From positions 1 to 49,920 of the forward strand of contig JADLFL010000017.1 of NCBI GenBank assembly GCA_020845575.1: a stretch of DNA of 49,920 nucleotides, read 5' to 3'. The stretch is from Acidobacteriota bacterium (GTDB lineage Bacteria > Acidobacteriota > Vicinamibacteria > Vicinamibacterales > Vicinamibacteraceae). Below are positions 29,319-38,000 of this stretch, in pieces (position 1 is the stretch's first letter; every line of letters begins with the position of its first letter). Position numbers and translations under genes: made by a program. The notes below the pieces were generated by a model. That model was not told where the DNA came from and searched no databases. It saw only the letters and a list, made by a program, of their open reading frames with translations.

Positions 29319-29383
29319 CCAGGGGTTGAAACCCCTGGCCTCCATTTTTTTCGGGAGTGGAGCGAACGGGTTTCAACCCGTTG
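29319..29383. repeat. Two short palindromes with GGGTTTCAACCC centre
   Basis: Perfect palindromic repeats at 29319-29338 (CCAGGGGTTGAAACCCCTGG) and 29364-29383 (AACGGGTTTCAACCCGTT core) lie between the zinc-ribbon gene and the serine hydrolase gene. The second matches the 6606 copy over its core. A T-run at 29345-29351 follows the first in the plus direction, but no plus-strand gene ends here. Confidence 0.8.
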
Positions 29384-29384
29384 G

Positions 29385-30101
29385 TCAGGGGCGGATCCTG
29401 AGCGTCAGGGTGCGGATCGTCTGCGTGAGGCCGGACTCCTGGATCTTCAGGAGGTCATCGATCCAGGAACGCTCGTCGGGGATGGCCGCCCAATCGCGCT
29501 CGGCGGCGGCGCGTTCCTGCATCAGACGGATTGGGAGCGTGGGGTCGACTGTCGCGTCGCGCACCTCGGCCTTCGCGAGCGTCGACAGCTGCCGTTCGAG
29601 TTGATGCGGATCGATCATCGACACGGGCGTGCGGCAGTGGCCGCACGCGAGCGCGCCGGACAGGGAGATCGGCGCACCGCAGTTGACGCAGTTCACCTGT
29701 CGCACGCGCGCGCGGACGTCTTCGACCTCCGCGTGCGTGAGCTCGCGTACGAGGTGCTTCTCCCGCAGGAAGTGGTACGCGGTGATGAACCGGCCATGAC
29801 CAGACGGACACCGGCGATACGTGAACGACGTCGCGCGCTGGCGATCGTGGACTTCGTACAGCGTCTGCCTGCAGCGCGGACACGCCGAGCGCGCCGCCAC
29901 CGGACGTGACGGGCGCCGCGTCAACCGCTCCAGCAGCTTCAGCGTGGCGCCGGGACCGAGCTGCTGACTCTCCGTGCCGTCGAACCACAGCCCTCCGCAG
30001 CCATCACACACGTCGACAGCGAGCGTACGTCCGTAGCGGCCCGACAGCCCGACCCGATCCATCGGTTGGCCACAGCCCGGACACATCGCCGTCGCCGTCA
30101 T
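29385..30101 (-). CDS. Zinc-ribbon (TFIIB-type) protein
   Basis: The 238-residue protein carries three cysteine-pair ribbons: CPGCGQPMD...CDGCGGLWFDGTE at the N-terminus (a TFIIB-like zinc finger with the usual CGGxWFD block), CPRCRQTLYEVHD with RRCPSGHGRF in the middle and CVNCGAPISL...CGHCRTPVS near residue 170. An arginine- and glutamate-rich helical tail follows. Such proteins are widespread and functionally uncharacterised; a structural or nucleic-acid-binding role is possible. AGGGA five bases before ATG 30101 favours that start over a GTG five codons earlier. Confidence 0.82.
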   Translation of the reverse strand: MTATAMCPGCGQPMDRVGLSGRYGRTLAVDVCDGCGGLWFDGTESQQLGPGATLKLLERLTRRPSRPVAARSACPRCRQTLYEVHDRQRATSFTYRRCPSGHGRFITAYHFLREKHLVRELTHAEVEDVRARVRQVNCVNCGAPISLSGALACGHCRTPVSMIDPHQLERQLSTLAKAEVRDATVDPTLPIRLMQERAAAERDWAAIPDERSWIDDLLKIQESGLTQTIRTLTLRIRP

Positions 30102-30167
30102 CGCGTTCCCTGTCACGCCCGGGGAATCGGCACCGCAGGCCGGTTCGATGAATCCGGTCAGCGCGGG

Positions 30168-31307
30168 TCAGCGAGCGAGCACGCGTCGCGCGTCGCGCAC
30201 GAGCGCTTCGGCAGCATCAGGCGACACGGCAGTGGCGGTGAGATGGCCCATCTTGCGACCCGGGCGGGCCTCGGCCTTGCCATAGAGGTGCAGCTTGACG
30301 CCCGGCAGTCGCAGCGCCGACACCCAGTCGGGCTCACCGCCGCCCCACTCGTCGCCGAGCAGGTTGGCCATCGCCGCCGCAGGCGCGCGCGCGTCCGCCT
30401 CACCGAGCGGAAGGCCGCACACGGCGCGCAACTGCTGCTCGAACTGACACGTCACGTGCGCGTCGATCGTGAGGTGGCCGGAGTTGTGCGGCCGTGGTGC
30501 GAGCTCGTTGACGATCACGTCGCCGCCGGCAGTGACGAACATCTCCACGCAAAGCACGCCCACCACGTCGAGCAGCTCGCACGCGCGGCGCGCCAGGGCG
30601 ACGGCGTTCGCGCGCGTGTCCGCGGACACACGCGCAGGCCACACCGAAACATCGAGGATGTGCCGGCGATGGCTGTTCTCGACGACGCCGTAGTCCACCA
30701 TCACGCCGTCGACGCCGCGCGCGACGATCACCGATACCTCGCACGCGAACTCGACGACACCTTCGAGCACCGCCGGCTGACGACCGATCACCGCCCACGC
30801 GTCCGCCGCTGACGATGGGTCGTCGATGCGGACCTGGCCTTTGCCGTCGTAGCCGAAGCTTGCCGTCTTGAGGATTGCGGGCGTGCCCACACGCGCAAGG
30901 CCCGTCGTCATGTCGTCCTCGCTCTCGATCACGGCGAACGGCGCGACCGGGATGCCGGCCCCGGCGAGGAACGCCTTCTCGCGCGCACGATGCTGCGTCA
31001 CATGCAGTACGTGCCCCGACGGACGCACGATCGTCCCCGCACCCAGCGCGTCGAGCGTGCATGACGGCACGTTCTCGAACTCGAACGTCACGGCCGCCAC
31101 GCCGCGCGAAAACGCCACCACCGCCTCGACGTCGTCGTACGGCGCCGAGACCTCGCGATCGGACACCTGACCTGTTGGCGAATCCTGATCGGGCGAGAAC
31201 GTGTGGACGCGATACCCGAGTCGTCCTGCGGCGATCGCGAACATCCGTCCGAGCTGCCCGCTGCCGAGCACGCCGATCGTGGCACCCGGGAGAATCGGGT
31301 CCATCAC
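30168..31307 (-). CDS. purK: N5-carboxyaminoimidazole ribonucleotide synthase
   Basis: The 379-residue ATP-grasp enzyme begins [23 protein letters not shown], the PurK dinucleotide-like fold, and includes [15 protein letters not shown] and FECEVS-like ATP-grasp strands, with [22 protein letters not shown] as the metal and phosphate site. PurK carboxylates AIR to N5-CAIR with ATP and bicarbonate in de novo purine synthesis. The start overlaps the purE stop by four bases, so the two successive pathway enzymes are coupled. MMD at the start leaves a one-codon ambiguity. Confidence 0.96.
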   Translation of the reverse strand: MMDPILPGATIGVLGSGQLGRMFAIAAGRLGYRVHTFSPDQDSPTGQVSDREVSAPYDDVEAVVAFSRGVAAVTFEFENVPSCTLDALGAGTIVRPSGHVLHVTQHRAREKAFLAGAGIPVAPFAVIESEDDMTTGLARVGTPAILKTASFGYDGKGQVRIDDPSSAADAWAVIGRQPAVLEGVVEFACEVSVIVARGVDGVMVDYGVVENSHRRHILDVSVWPARVSADTRANAVALARRACELLDVVGVLCVEMFVTAGGDVIVNELAPRPHNSGHLTIDAHVTCQFEQQLRAVCGLPLGEADARAPAAAMANLLGDEWGGGEPDWVSALRLPGVKLHLYGKAEARPGRKMGHLTATAVSPDAAEALVRDARRVLAR

Positions 31308-31795
31308 TCGAGCGGTTCGGAGCGGACCGTGCGGTCCTGCTCCTCGCGGAAGGCGCGCAGCCTGTCGCGCAGGTCGGGGCGCGTCACGGCGAGCATGGCG
31401 ACGGCGAACAGGCCCGCGTTACGCGCGCCGGCCGTGCCGATCGCCATCGTGGCCACCGGCACGCCGCCGGGCATCTGCACGATCGACAGGAGCGAGTCGA
31501 GTCCATTCAGCGTGCGGCTCTGCACGGGCACGCCGATCACCGGCACGACCGTCTGCGCGGCCACCATCCCCGGCAGGTGCGCCGCGCCGCCGGCGCCCGC
31601 CACGATCACCTCGAGGCCGCGTGCCTGCGCGGCGTGCGCGTACTCCCGCATCAACTCGGGCGTGCGATGCGCAGACACCACGCGCGCTTCGAAGGGCACG
31701 CCGAACTGTTCGAGCACCGCGGCCGCGTGCCGCATCGTCTCCCAGTCCGACTTGCTGCCCATGATCACCCCGACCAACGGCTGCGTCTCGGACAT
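31304..31795 (-). CDS. purE: N5-carboxyaminoimidazole ribonucleotide mutase
   Basis: The 163-residue product shows the class I PurE hallmarks [14 protein letters not shown] and [11 protein letters not shown], and the [15 protein letters not shown] loop. PurE moves the carboxyl group of N5-CAIR to C4 to give CAIR. It is the first gene of the purE-purK pair. No Shine-Dalgarno sequence is seen, but a TATACT lies 12 bases before the ATG. The lipoprotein gene of the protease operon ends 131 bases upstream on the same strand, with a palindrome between them. Confidence 0.97.
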   Translation of the reverse strand: MSETQPLVGVIMGSKSDWETMRHAAAVLEQFGVPFEARVVSAHRTPELMREYAHAAQARGLEVIVAGAGGAAHLPGMVAAQTVVPVIGVPVQSRTLNGLDSLLSIVQMPGGVPVATMAIGTAGARNAGLFAVAMLAVTRPDLRDRLRAFREEQDRTVRSEPLE

Positions 31796-31807
31796 AGCGT
31801 CGCCAGC

Positions 31808-31813
31808 AGTATA
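31808..31813 (-). promoter_or_regulatory. Possible -10 element of purE
   Basis: TATACT on the minus strand ends 12 bases before the purE ATG. If used, the untranslated leader would be about five bases. No clear -35 hexamer is visible, so confidence is low. Confidence 0.3.
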
Positions 31814-31836
31814 GCGAGGCGGTCAGCTATCGCCGT

Positions 31837-31857
31837 CCGCCGGATGAAATCCGGCGG
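31837..31857. repeat. Short palindrome (CCGCCGGATGAAATCCGGCGG)
   Basis: A 21-bp perfect-stem palindrome lies in the 131-bp gap between the last gene of the protease operon and purE. It could fold at the 3' end of the protease operon transcript, but no T-run follows on that strand. Its centre differs slightly (GATGAAATC) from the GGGTTTCAACCC group. Confidence 0.7.
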
Positions 31858-31926
31858 CTACACTTGCATGCGATGGCCTGTCCCCGTGCTGATCGCACCG
31901 GCATCGCGGCATTCCCGGCATTCTCC

Positions 31927-32781
31927 CTAGGGCCGCGTGGCCAGGGCGCGGCGGGCCTCGTTGCGAATCGAGGGTGCCACGCGAACATCGGCAGCGAGGT
32001 CCCGGAGCGCCTCCGGGCGCGTGCGGGCGAGTTCGGCGGGCTGCGCGACGAGCGCGGGCAACAGCGCGACGGGCACTCCCCGCGCTTCGGCCATTTTCGT
32101 GAGAGTGACGCCGCGCGGCGTGCGCTCGAACTCCTCGATCTTCTGCCTGCATTCGGGGAACTGCGCCGCCGCGGCTCTCAGATGCTCCAGATTGGCGCGG
32201 AACACGTCGGCCGAGCCGGTCTTCTCGGCCACCGCCGCCTGCGTCTCGAGATTGCGCGCGAACGCCTCGCCGTCTCCCGACGCGAACAGCGCCATCGTCC
32301 ATCTGATGCGATCCATCACGACATCGGGGAGCCGCGACGCGTAGCGACGTTCGTCTGTCACGTCCACGTACTCGGTGACCGTCGCCTGGTAAGGCACGGC
32401 TTCGAAATACAGCCGCACGCGCTTGCCCGGCACCACCTTGAACGCGAACAGGTCGCCGTTGCTCTCGCGCTCGCGCGGACTGACGGCCGTGCCGTCTTCG
32501 TACTCCGCCGTCACGCGCACCTGCCAGTCCTGCGGCGACGCCGTCTGGTGGTCGGACCCGAGCACGCGACCGTACAGCACCGCGGTCGGTTCCTGCGCGG
32601 CAACCGGCGGCGGGGGGGCGTCCACGCGCTCGGGCACGGGTGCGTTCTCGGGCGTTGCCGGAGCGACGGCGTCGGCGGGCCGCTCGTTGCGCGCCTCCCT
32701 GTCCGACGGCGGGCGTCCCCAGTCGCAGCCCGCCAGCCAGACTCCCAGCACGCATGCGATAGCCAACGGTGTCATGTTCAT
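31927..32781 (-). CDS. Lipoprotein, last gene of the protease operon
   Basis: The 284-residue protein has a lipoprotein signal (MNMTPLAIACVLGVWLAGC, lipobox LAGC with Cys19). Asp20 follows at the +2 position, which in E. coli retains a lipoprotein in the inner membrane; whether that rule holds here is unknown. A proline-rich linker, a beta-rich domain (GRVLGSDHQTASPQDWQVRV, then VPGKRVRLYFEAV) and a helical C-terminal half follow. I do not recognise the domains. The ATG overlaps the trypsin gene stop (ATGA) and is preceded by GAGAGAGG, so it is translationally coupled to the protease. A periplasmic sensor or regulator is a reasonable inference. Confidence 0.82.
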   Translation of the reverse strand: MNMTPLAIACVLGVWLAGCDWGRPPSDREARNERPADAVAPATPENAPVPERVDAPPPPVAAQEPTAVLYGRVLGSDHQTASPQDWQVRVTAEYEDGTAVSPRERESNGDLFAFKVVPGKRVRLYFEAVPYQATVTEYVDVTDERRYASRLPDVVMDRIRWTMALFASGDGEAFARNLETQAAVAEKTGSADVFRANLEHLRAAAAQFPECRQKIEEFERTPRGVTLTKMAEARGVPVALLPALVAQPAELARTRPEALRDLAADVRVAPSIRNEARRALATRP

Positions 32782-34178
32782 TGCGCGACCTCTCTCCACG
32801 TGTTCACCTGCAACGCCGGCACCGGCTGGTGCGGCGGCGTGGCGCGTACGCAGGTGACGATGACGACTGGCGGCACGACGCGCTCGGCGAAGGTGAACTT
32901 CCGCGCGATGTCGCGGTGTGGTATCGACACGGCAACGGCGCTGACGCCGCCACTCATCGACATGGTTGCGGACTCGAACGTGATGTCGCCGATGGCTTCC
33001 ACCTGTACGTCGTGCGCGCGCGTTCCTCCCTGCGCCGGCCACGTGCCTTTCGTCGTCAGGCGATAGCGCGCACGCTCGACACCGTCACGCGACACACAGT
33101 CCTGAGTGGGAGGCAGGAGCTCCGCATCGTGATCCACGACCGTCTTGCGAACGACGGGAGGTAGCGCCCGCGTCGTCTCGGGACCGGCGGGACTGGTCTT
33201 CGGCGGCACTGTCGCGGGCTCCGTCGTGTCATCACGCGACCACCACAGCGGAACCGCAACCAGGGCAACGACCACAGCGGCACCCGCAGCGCCGACGGCA
33301 AGACGCCCACGGTAGCGTCGGCTCTCCGAGCCCGACCTCGCCGCGGAGCCCGACCCTTGCGCCGCGTCCGACCGCGCCTCAGTCCCCGATCGCTCGGCGT
33401 CCAGAACGGCCGGCCATGTACCGGTGGCTGCGTCTGCGGACGGGAGCGGTGCCGACGGTGCGGGGAAGAAGTCCGCCGGCAGCGCCGCCTGCACGGCGTC
33501 AATCGGCACGCCCTGATTGGCGTGTCCGTCGGCGGCGCCGCGATGCAGCGCGATGAGCTCCATTTGCGCGGTGAAGCACGGCGCGCCGGAGGATCCCGGC
33601 TCCGTATCGACGCGATAGCGCAATCGCGTCGGCTCGCGCGCCTCGTACCTCCCTGCCGCGAGCTTGAGCGTCTCGCCCTGCGGATGCTGGATGACGAAGA
33701 CCGTCTCGTCTGGTTCGAGCGGTCGCCAGCGCGGCGTGATCCACCCGCGCGCGACATCAGACGCACTGCTTGTCGTCGGGCGAAGACCGGCCGGCTGCGC
33801 AAGCCGGAGGATCGCGAAATCGAGCTCGTCGACGGGACTGCTCGCCACCAGCCACTCCGGCGCGAGCCCGAAGGCCTCGCCTTCGCGAAGCCGCTCGCCG
33901 TCACCAGACAGCTTGAAGTCGAAGCGTGCGAGGATGGGCGGCCTACGTCGCGCGGAGAACGCGTCGATCACGTGGCGATTCGTCATCACGAGATCGGGCC
34001 CCACGAGGAAACCCGTGCCCAGGGCCTGCCACGCGGGGGCCTCGATGCGACACACGGCGAGCTCGGCCTGCGCGAGCCGCGCGCGCCATTGCGCGATGTC
34101 GGAGAAGCCCGCGCGAAACACGCGCTTCTCGAGCTCCTCATTCGCGCCGACCCGATGATGCACTTCGCGTGGTTCCAC
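32778..34178 (-). CDS. Membrane-anchored trypsin-like serine protease
   Basis: The 466-residue protein has a short helical lead (residues 12-45, NEELEKRVFRAGFSDIAQW) like the segment preceding trypsin domains in effector-associated conflict proteins. The S1 protease domain (46-235) has a full triad: His69 in MTNRHVI, Asp120 in ELDFAIL and Ser197 in EPGSSGAP. A low-complexity linker, one membrane helix (about 293-313) and a C-terminal domain of about 150 residues follow. Without an N-terminal signal, the protease is predicted in the cytoplasm and the C-terminal domain in the periplasm. The gene lies four bases after the caspase gene and overlaps the lipoprotein gene. GTG start. Confidence 0.9.
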   Translation of the reverse strand: MEPREVHHRVGANEELEKRVFRAGFSDIAQWRARLAQAELAVCRIEAPAWQALGTGFLVGPDLVMTNRHVIDAFSARRRPPILARFDFKLSGDGERLREGEAFGLAPEWLVASSPVDELDFAILRLAQPAGLRPTTSSASDVARGWITPRWRPLEPDETVFVIQHPQGETLKLAAGRYEAREPTRLRYRVDTEPGSSGAPCFTAQMELIALHRGAADGHANQGVPIDAVQAALPADFFPAPSAPLPSADAATGTWPAVLDAERSGTEARSDAAQGSGSAARSGSESRRYRGRLAVGAAGAAVVVALVAVPLWWSRDDTTEPATVPPKTSPAGPETTRALPPVVRKTVVDHDAELLPPTQDCVSRDGVERARYRLTTKGTWPAQGGTRAHDVQVEAIGDITFESATMSMSGGVSAVAVSIPHRDIARKFTFAERVVPPVVIVTCVRATPPHQPVPALQVNTWREVAQ

Positions 34179-34182
34179 GTCG

Positions 34183-34968
34183 TCAGATGAACAGCGCGCG
34201 CCGCTTGCCCTCGGCGCGGCCTTCGAGTTGCGGGCTCTGCGGATAGTCCGCGATCAGTTCCTTGATGCGCTTGTGCAGTCGGTTGTACGTCAGCTCGTGC
34301 GGCGCCTCGCGAATGGCCTGCAGCGCGAAGTACGTCATCGCCCCGTGATACGTCCCGTTGAACGCCGCGTCGTAGGCGTACTGCCTGTCGTTGCACCCCG
34401 TCAGCAGCACCTCCTTCATCGCCGACTCGGGATGCAACTCGCCCTTGCGATGCGCCGACGACGGGCGCTGGAGCTGTCTGCCGCCGCGAACGGCCGGATC
34501 GAGGAACCGCACACGCCTGTCGTCGAACGCTCGAACCTCGTCCCCCACTCGCGTGCCGGTTCCGGAGAAGCAGTTGTCGAGCACCACCGTCAACCGCACG
34601 CCCTCCGGCGCGTTCTCGAACAGGCTCCGCAGTTCATCGTCCACGATCTCGTTGTCGCCCACGTCGTAGGGACACAGCACCTGGTCGTATGCCTCGTCGC
34701 CACTGGTGTCGGCCTTGTACGACCCGTGCGACGAGTTGGTGAACACGAGCGCATCGCCCGCTGCCGCGCCTGCCAGCAGATCCTTCAGTCCGTCGATGAT
34801 CCGCTTCTTCGTCGCGTCGGCATCGAGCACGATGGTGATGTCGTCGAAGCCATACGTCTTTCGAAGTACACCAGCCCACTCGTGCGCGTCGTTGACGCAC
34901 CCCTTCAGGTCCGACCCGTCGTACGGGTAGTCGTTGATCCCCACACAGAACGCCCGCCGCTTCGCCAT
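34183..34968 (-). CDS. Caspase-family peptidase (C14 type)
   Basis: The 261-residue protein starts RRAFCVGINDYPYDGSDLKG, the classic caspase-like opening, with the dyad His81 in FTNSSHGSYK (usual form SGHG) and Cys133 in VLDNCFSGTG. The C-terminal part carries GTYHGAMTYFALQAI, typical of the p10-like half. It has no signal peptide or other domain, so it is a stand-alone cytoplasmic effector or processing protease. Homologous stand-alone caspases cut partner proteins in bacterial immune or programmed-death systems. It follows the STAND gene after 52 bases that include a GGTTGCC run, and sits four bases before the trypsin gene. Confidence 0.92.
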   Translation of the reverse strand: MAKRRAFCVGINDYPYDGSDLKGCVNDAHEWAGVLRKTYGFDDITIVLDADATKKRIIDGLKDLLAGAAAGDALVFTNSSHGSYKADTSGDEAYDQVLCPYDVGDNEIVDDELRSLFENAPEGVRLTVVLDNCFSGTGTRVGDEVRAFDDRRVRFLDPAVRGGRQLQRPSSAHRKGELHPESAMKEVLLTGCNDRQYAYDAAFNGTYHGAMTYFALQAIREAPHELTYNRLHKRIKELIADYPQSPQLEGRAEGKRRALFI

Positions 34969-34998
34969 GAGAGGTCCTCCCGGATGGATTCCGCACCA

Positions 34999-35022
34999 TC
35001 CGGTTGCCGGTTGCCGGTCCCT
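34999..35022. repeat. GGTTGCC heptamer repeat within the protease operon
   Basis: Two GGTTGCC units in a row touch the stop codon of the STAND gene, in the only gap of more than a few bases inside the protease operon. The copy may shape the mRNA between the large STAND frame and the caspase frame. Confidence 0.75.
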
Positions 35023-38000
35023 ACCCGTACACCACTACCTGCAACGCCAACTCGATCGCGGCGTCGCGCGAGAGCAGACGCTGCGCGTAGTCGATCACCA
35101 GTTCCCGCGCGCGCATCGTGAATTCGTGCGCGTCGAACTCGGCGCCCGGACGCAGGTCTGGCGCGCGACGCCCGAGCAGGCGTACGAGATGCGCGGCGAG
35201 CTCGCCATCCATCGGCGGCAGCACGATCACCAGCGGCACGCCCTGCTCGGCCAGCGACGCGCCGACCACCCGCAGCCACGCGCACGTCTCACGTCCGGCG
35301 GGCGTCAGATCGAGCGTCGGCCGGCGCGGCGGTTGCAGCAGCACGCAGGCCACGTCAGGGAATGCGTGCGCAAGTTGTGACGCATCGAAGAGCGTGCCGC
35401 GATCGGATGCGAGCGACTCCAGCGACTCCATCACCGTCAGCGACTCGCCTCCGGAAATCTCCAGGAACAATCCCTGCGGCGTCTCGACAGGTCGGGCTGT
35501 CACGTGGACCAGCCGAATCCCCGCGAGAGGAACGCCCTCGCGCACGTGCTCGGCATCGACGGGAGCCACAGTGACGCGCCTGGCCCGCACGGCTGGTTCC
35601 CACGCGTAAGCGGCCTGACGTTGGTCTGCCGCGGTCGCCGCGATCGTGCCGACCGACACGACGTCGCGTACCGGAGTCGATCCGGTGAGCTGCCGCGACG
35701 GATGCACGTGACGCACGACCGCCGGCCGGAGATGCGTGCCCTCCAGTGCGCCGCTCCACAGCAGCACCTCCCAGGAGGGCCACGCCGTGGCCAGCGTCAC
35801 TTCGAGCCACGCGCGCGTCGGCGACCGGTCCGCGTACGCCGACGACAGGGCCGTCCCCGCCGGAGGCTGCCTGATCGCGTCGAGGCCCGAGAACGTGTCG
35901 GTGCGGCGCACGCGCAGGGGCGCAGACACCACCACGGAACCGGCGTCGTCGATGACCGACACCACCGTGTCGAGCGCCGACGCGTGTCCGGACGAGGTGA
36001 GTGACGCGGTCCCCGCCGTCGCGATCCGCACCGACCATGGACCCGCAACCCGCGTCGCCGTGGCGATGGTCGGCACGGACGCGCGTCGTCTCACGAGCCA
36101 TGTCACGCCGCCAGCGACAGCGAGCAACGCGGCGAGCACGCCGAGTGTGGGCAGGCTCGAGGGCACCATGGCATCGGCAATGACAGGCGGCGGATCCGCG
36201 CCAGGATTGTCCGGTATCGGCGGCGCGGGATGTACCCCGTCCGGTGGCTCGCTCATCGACGGTGGGGGCTGTGCGCGGTGATTCGGGGTTCCGACAGACA
36301 GGACCATCCACGCCAGGACCGCCGCTGTCAGCAGCACGCCGCCGATCGCCACGATGGCGCGGGCGCGCGATGTGCGCGAAGCCGCCTGCGGAAGCGGAGC
36401 AGGCGAGGACTCCGTACGACCGGACGACGGTGCAGGCGAGGACGGCGGCACACGACGCGCAGCCGTCGCGACGCCTGAACCTGACGATGTCGTCGAACCC
36501 GAGAGCCGTGTCTCGCTCGTGCCCAGATCGCTCGACGCGTCGAGCGGCCACTCTCTCAGCTCGACAGGCAGCCACTCGGTCCTCGTGAACAGCACCTCGG
36601 GACGCACGCCGCCCTCGACCCAGTGGTGCAGCGCCACGACGCGATGCAGCCACGCGGCCCAGTCTGAGGAGGCCGTGGCGTCGCCGAAGGGGAGTGACGA
36701 CACCTGCTCGATCCACGCCCATGGCGGCACGCCGCGCACCGCGTCCATGCGGGCGACCGCCTCGTGTGCGGCGCGCAACGACGCAAGGTGGATGTTGTCG
36801 CGCGGAACACCCGCCCTGATGCGCGTGAGCGCCAGCAGCGTGGTCACCTGCCACACGCCAATCGCGTCGTGCGCGTCCTCGAACCACACCAGAGCGAACC
36901 CGAGCAGCTTCAGCGCTGGCGCCGGCAGTCGCAGCGCCAGGAGTTCGCCCTCTTCCATCGCCAGCGCGGCGGACCGCCGCACGCCAACGCGCTGCACCAG
37001 TGCCACCGAAGGACCACCGGGCGCCACGTCCAGCGCGGCACTCCTGATCCACAACCGCAGCGCCCGCTCGGGCGATGCCGGATGACGGCCCCACCACTCC
37101 TCCGGTGACACGGGCGTGAGGCCGCGATCGGCGAGATCGACATCGACGCCCAGTTCGCTGCACTCCACCAGGTCGAGCGCGACTGACGCGCGCGCCCACT
37201 CACCCTGCCCGTCGACGGTCGGGCCAGTCAGCAGGCGCCGTCCCACTTCGGCGAGACGCGTCGCGTCTCGACTGGTGGTACGGCGCGCCCGCCACAGCGC
37301 GTGTGCCTCCCAGCGCGTCGACGCAGACTCGTCATGATTCGGTGACGCATCGGCACCGGGCATGAACGCGCGCATCCTCTCGCGCTCCTCGATCGGCAAC
37401 CCAGCGGGGCCGGCGTCGAGATGACGGCCGAGCCGGCCGAGCTCGCCGAGCCGCATCCGCGTGACGGCCTCGACGCGCGCCCGTTCGACCGCATGCGCGA
37501 CAGCCGTGTTCCTGGCGCTCGTTGCGCGCGACGTCATCTCCGCGAGCAGTCGAAGTCCTTCGCCGGCCCGTCCCGCCTCGACATCGTCGAGCGCCATCGC
37601 CACGGCGCGCGGCGCGACGAGTTCCTGGCCCAGGCTCTCCGGCAGCGCGATGTCGCCGTGTGCGACCTTCACGACACGCTGAGCGCCGGAAGTATCGGGC
37701 ACGCGCACGGCGGCGGTGAGTCGACGCTGCAGGGACTCCAGCCTGTTGGCCGCCGTTTCGCGCGTCGCCGCCGGGACCGCTGCGAATCGACCGAGCGTCG
37801 TCTCGACGGGCTCGAGTCCCACCAGTCCACGCATGGCCTCGAGCGTGACCCACGACGATGCGTCGAGGTGCGACGGCCACTGCAGGCACGACGGCAGGTC
37901 GCGGTCGGGGCACGACGCGAGCGCATCGAGCGCATCGATGAATCGTCGCAGCGCGAGGTCGGCGTCCTGCCTGCGTGCGGCGAAGCGCCCGACGCACGTG

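Noticed and set aside
29319..29351. Rho-independent terminator (palindrome followed by a T-run)
   Set aside because: The T-run follows the hairpin only in the plus direction, but both flanking genes are on the minus strand, so no transcript would end there in that orientation.
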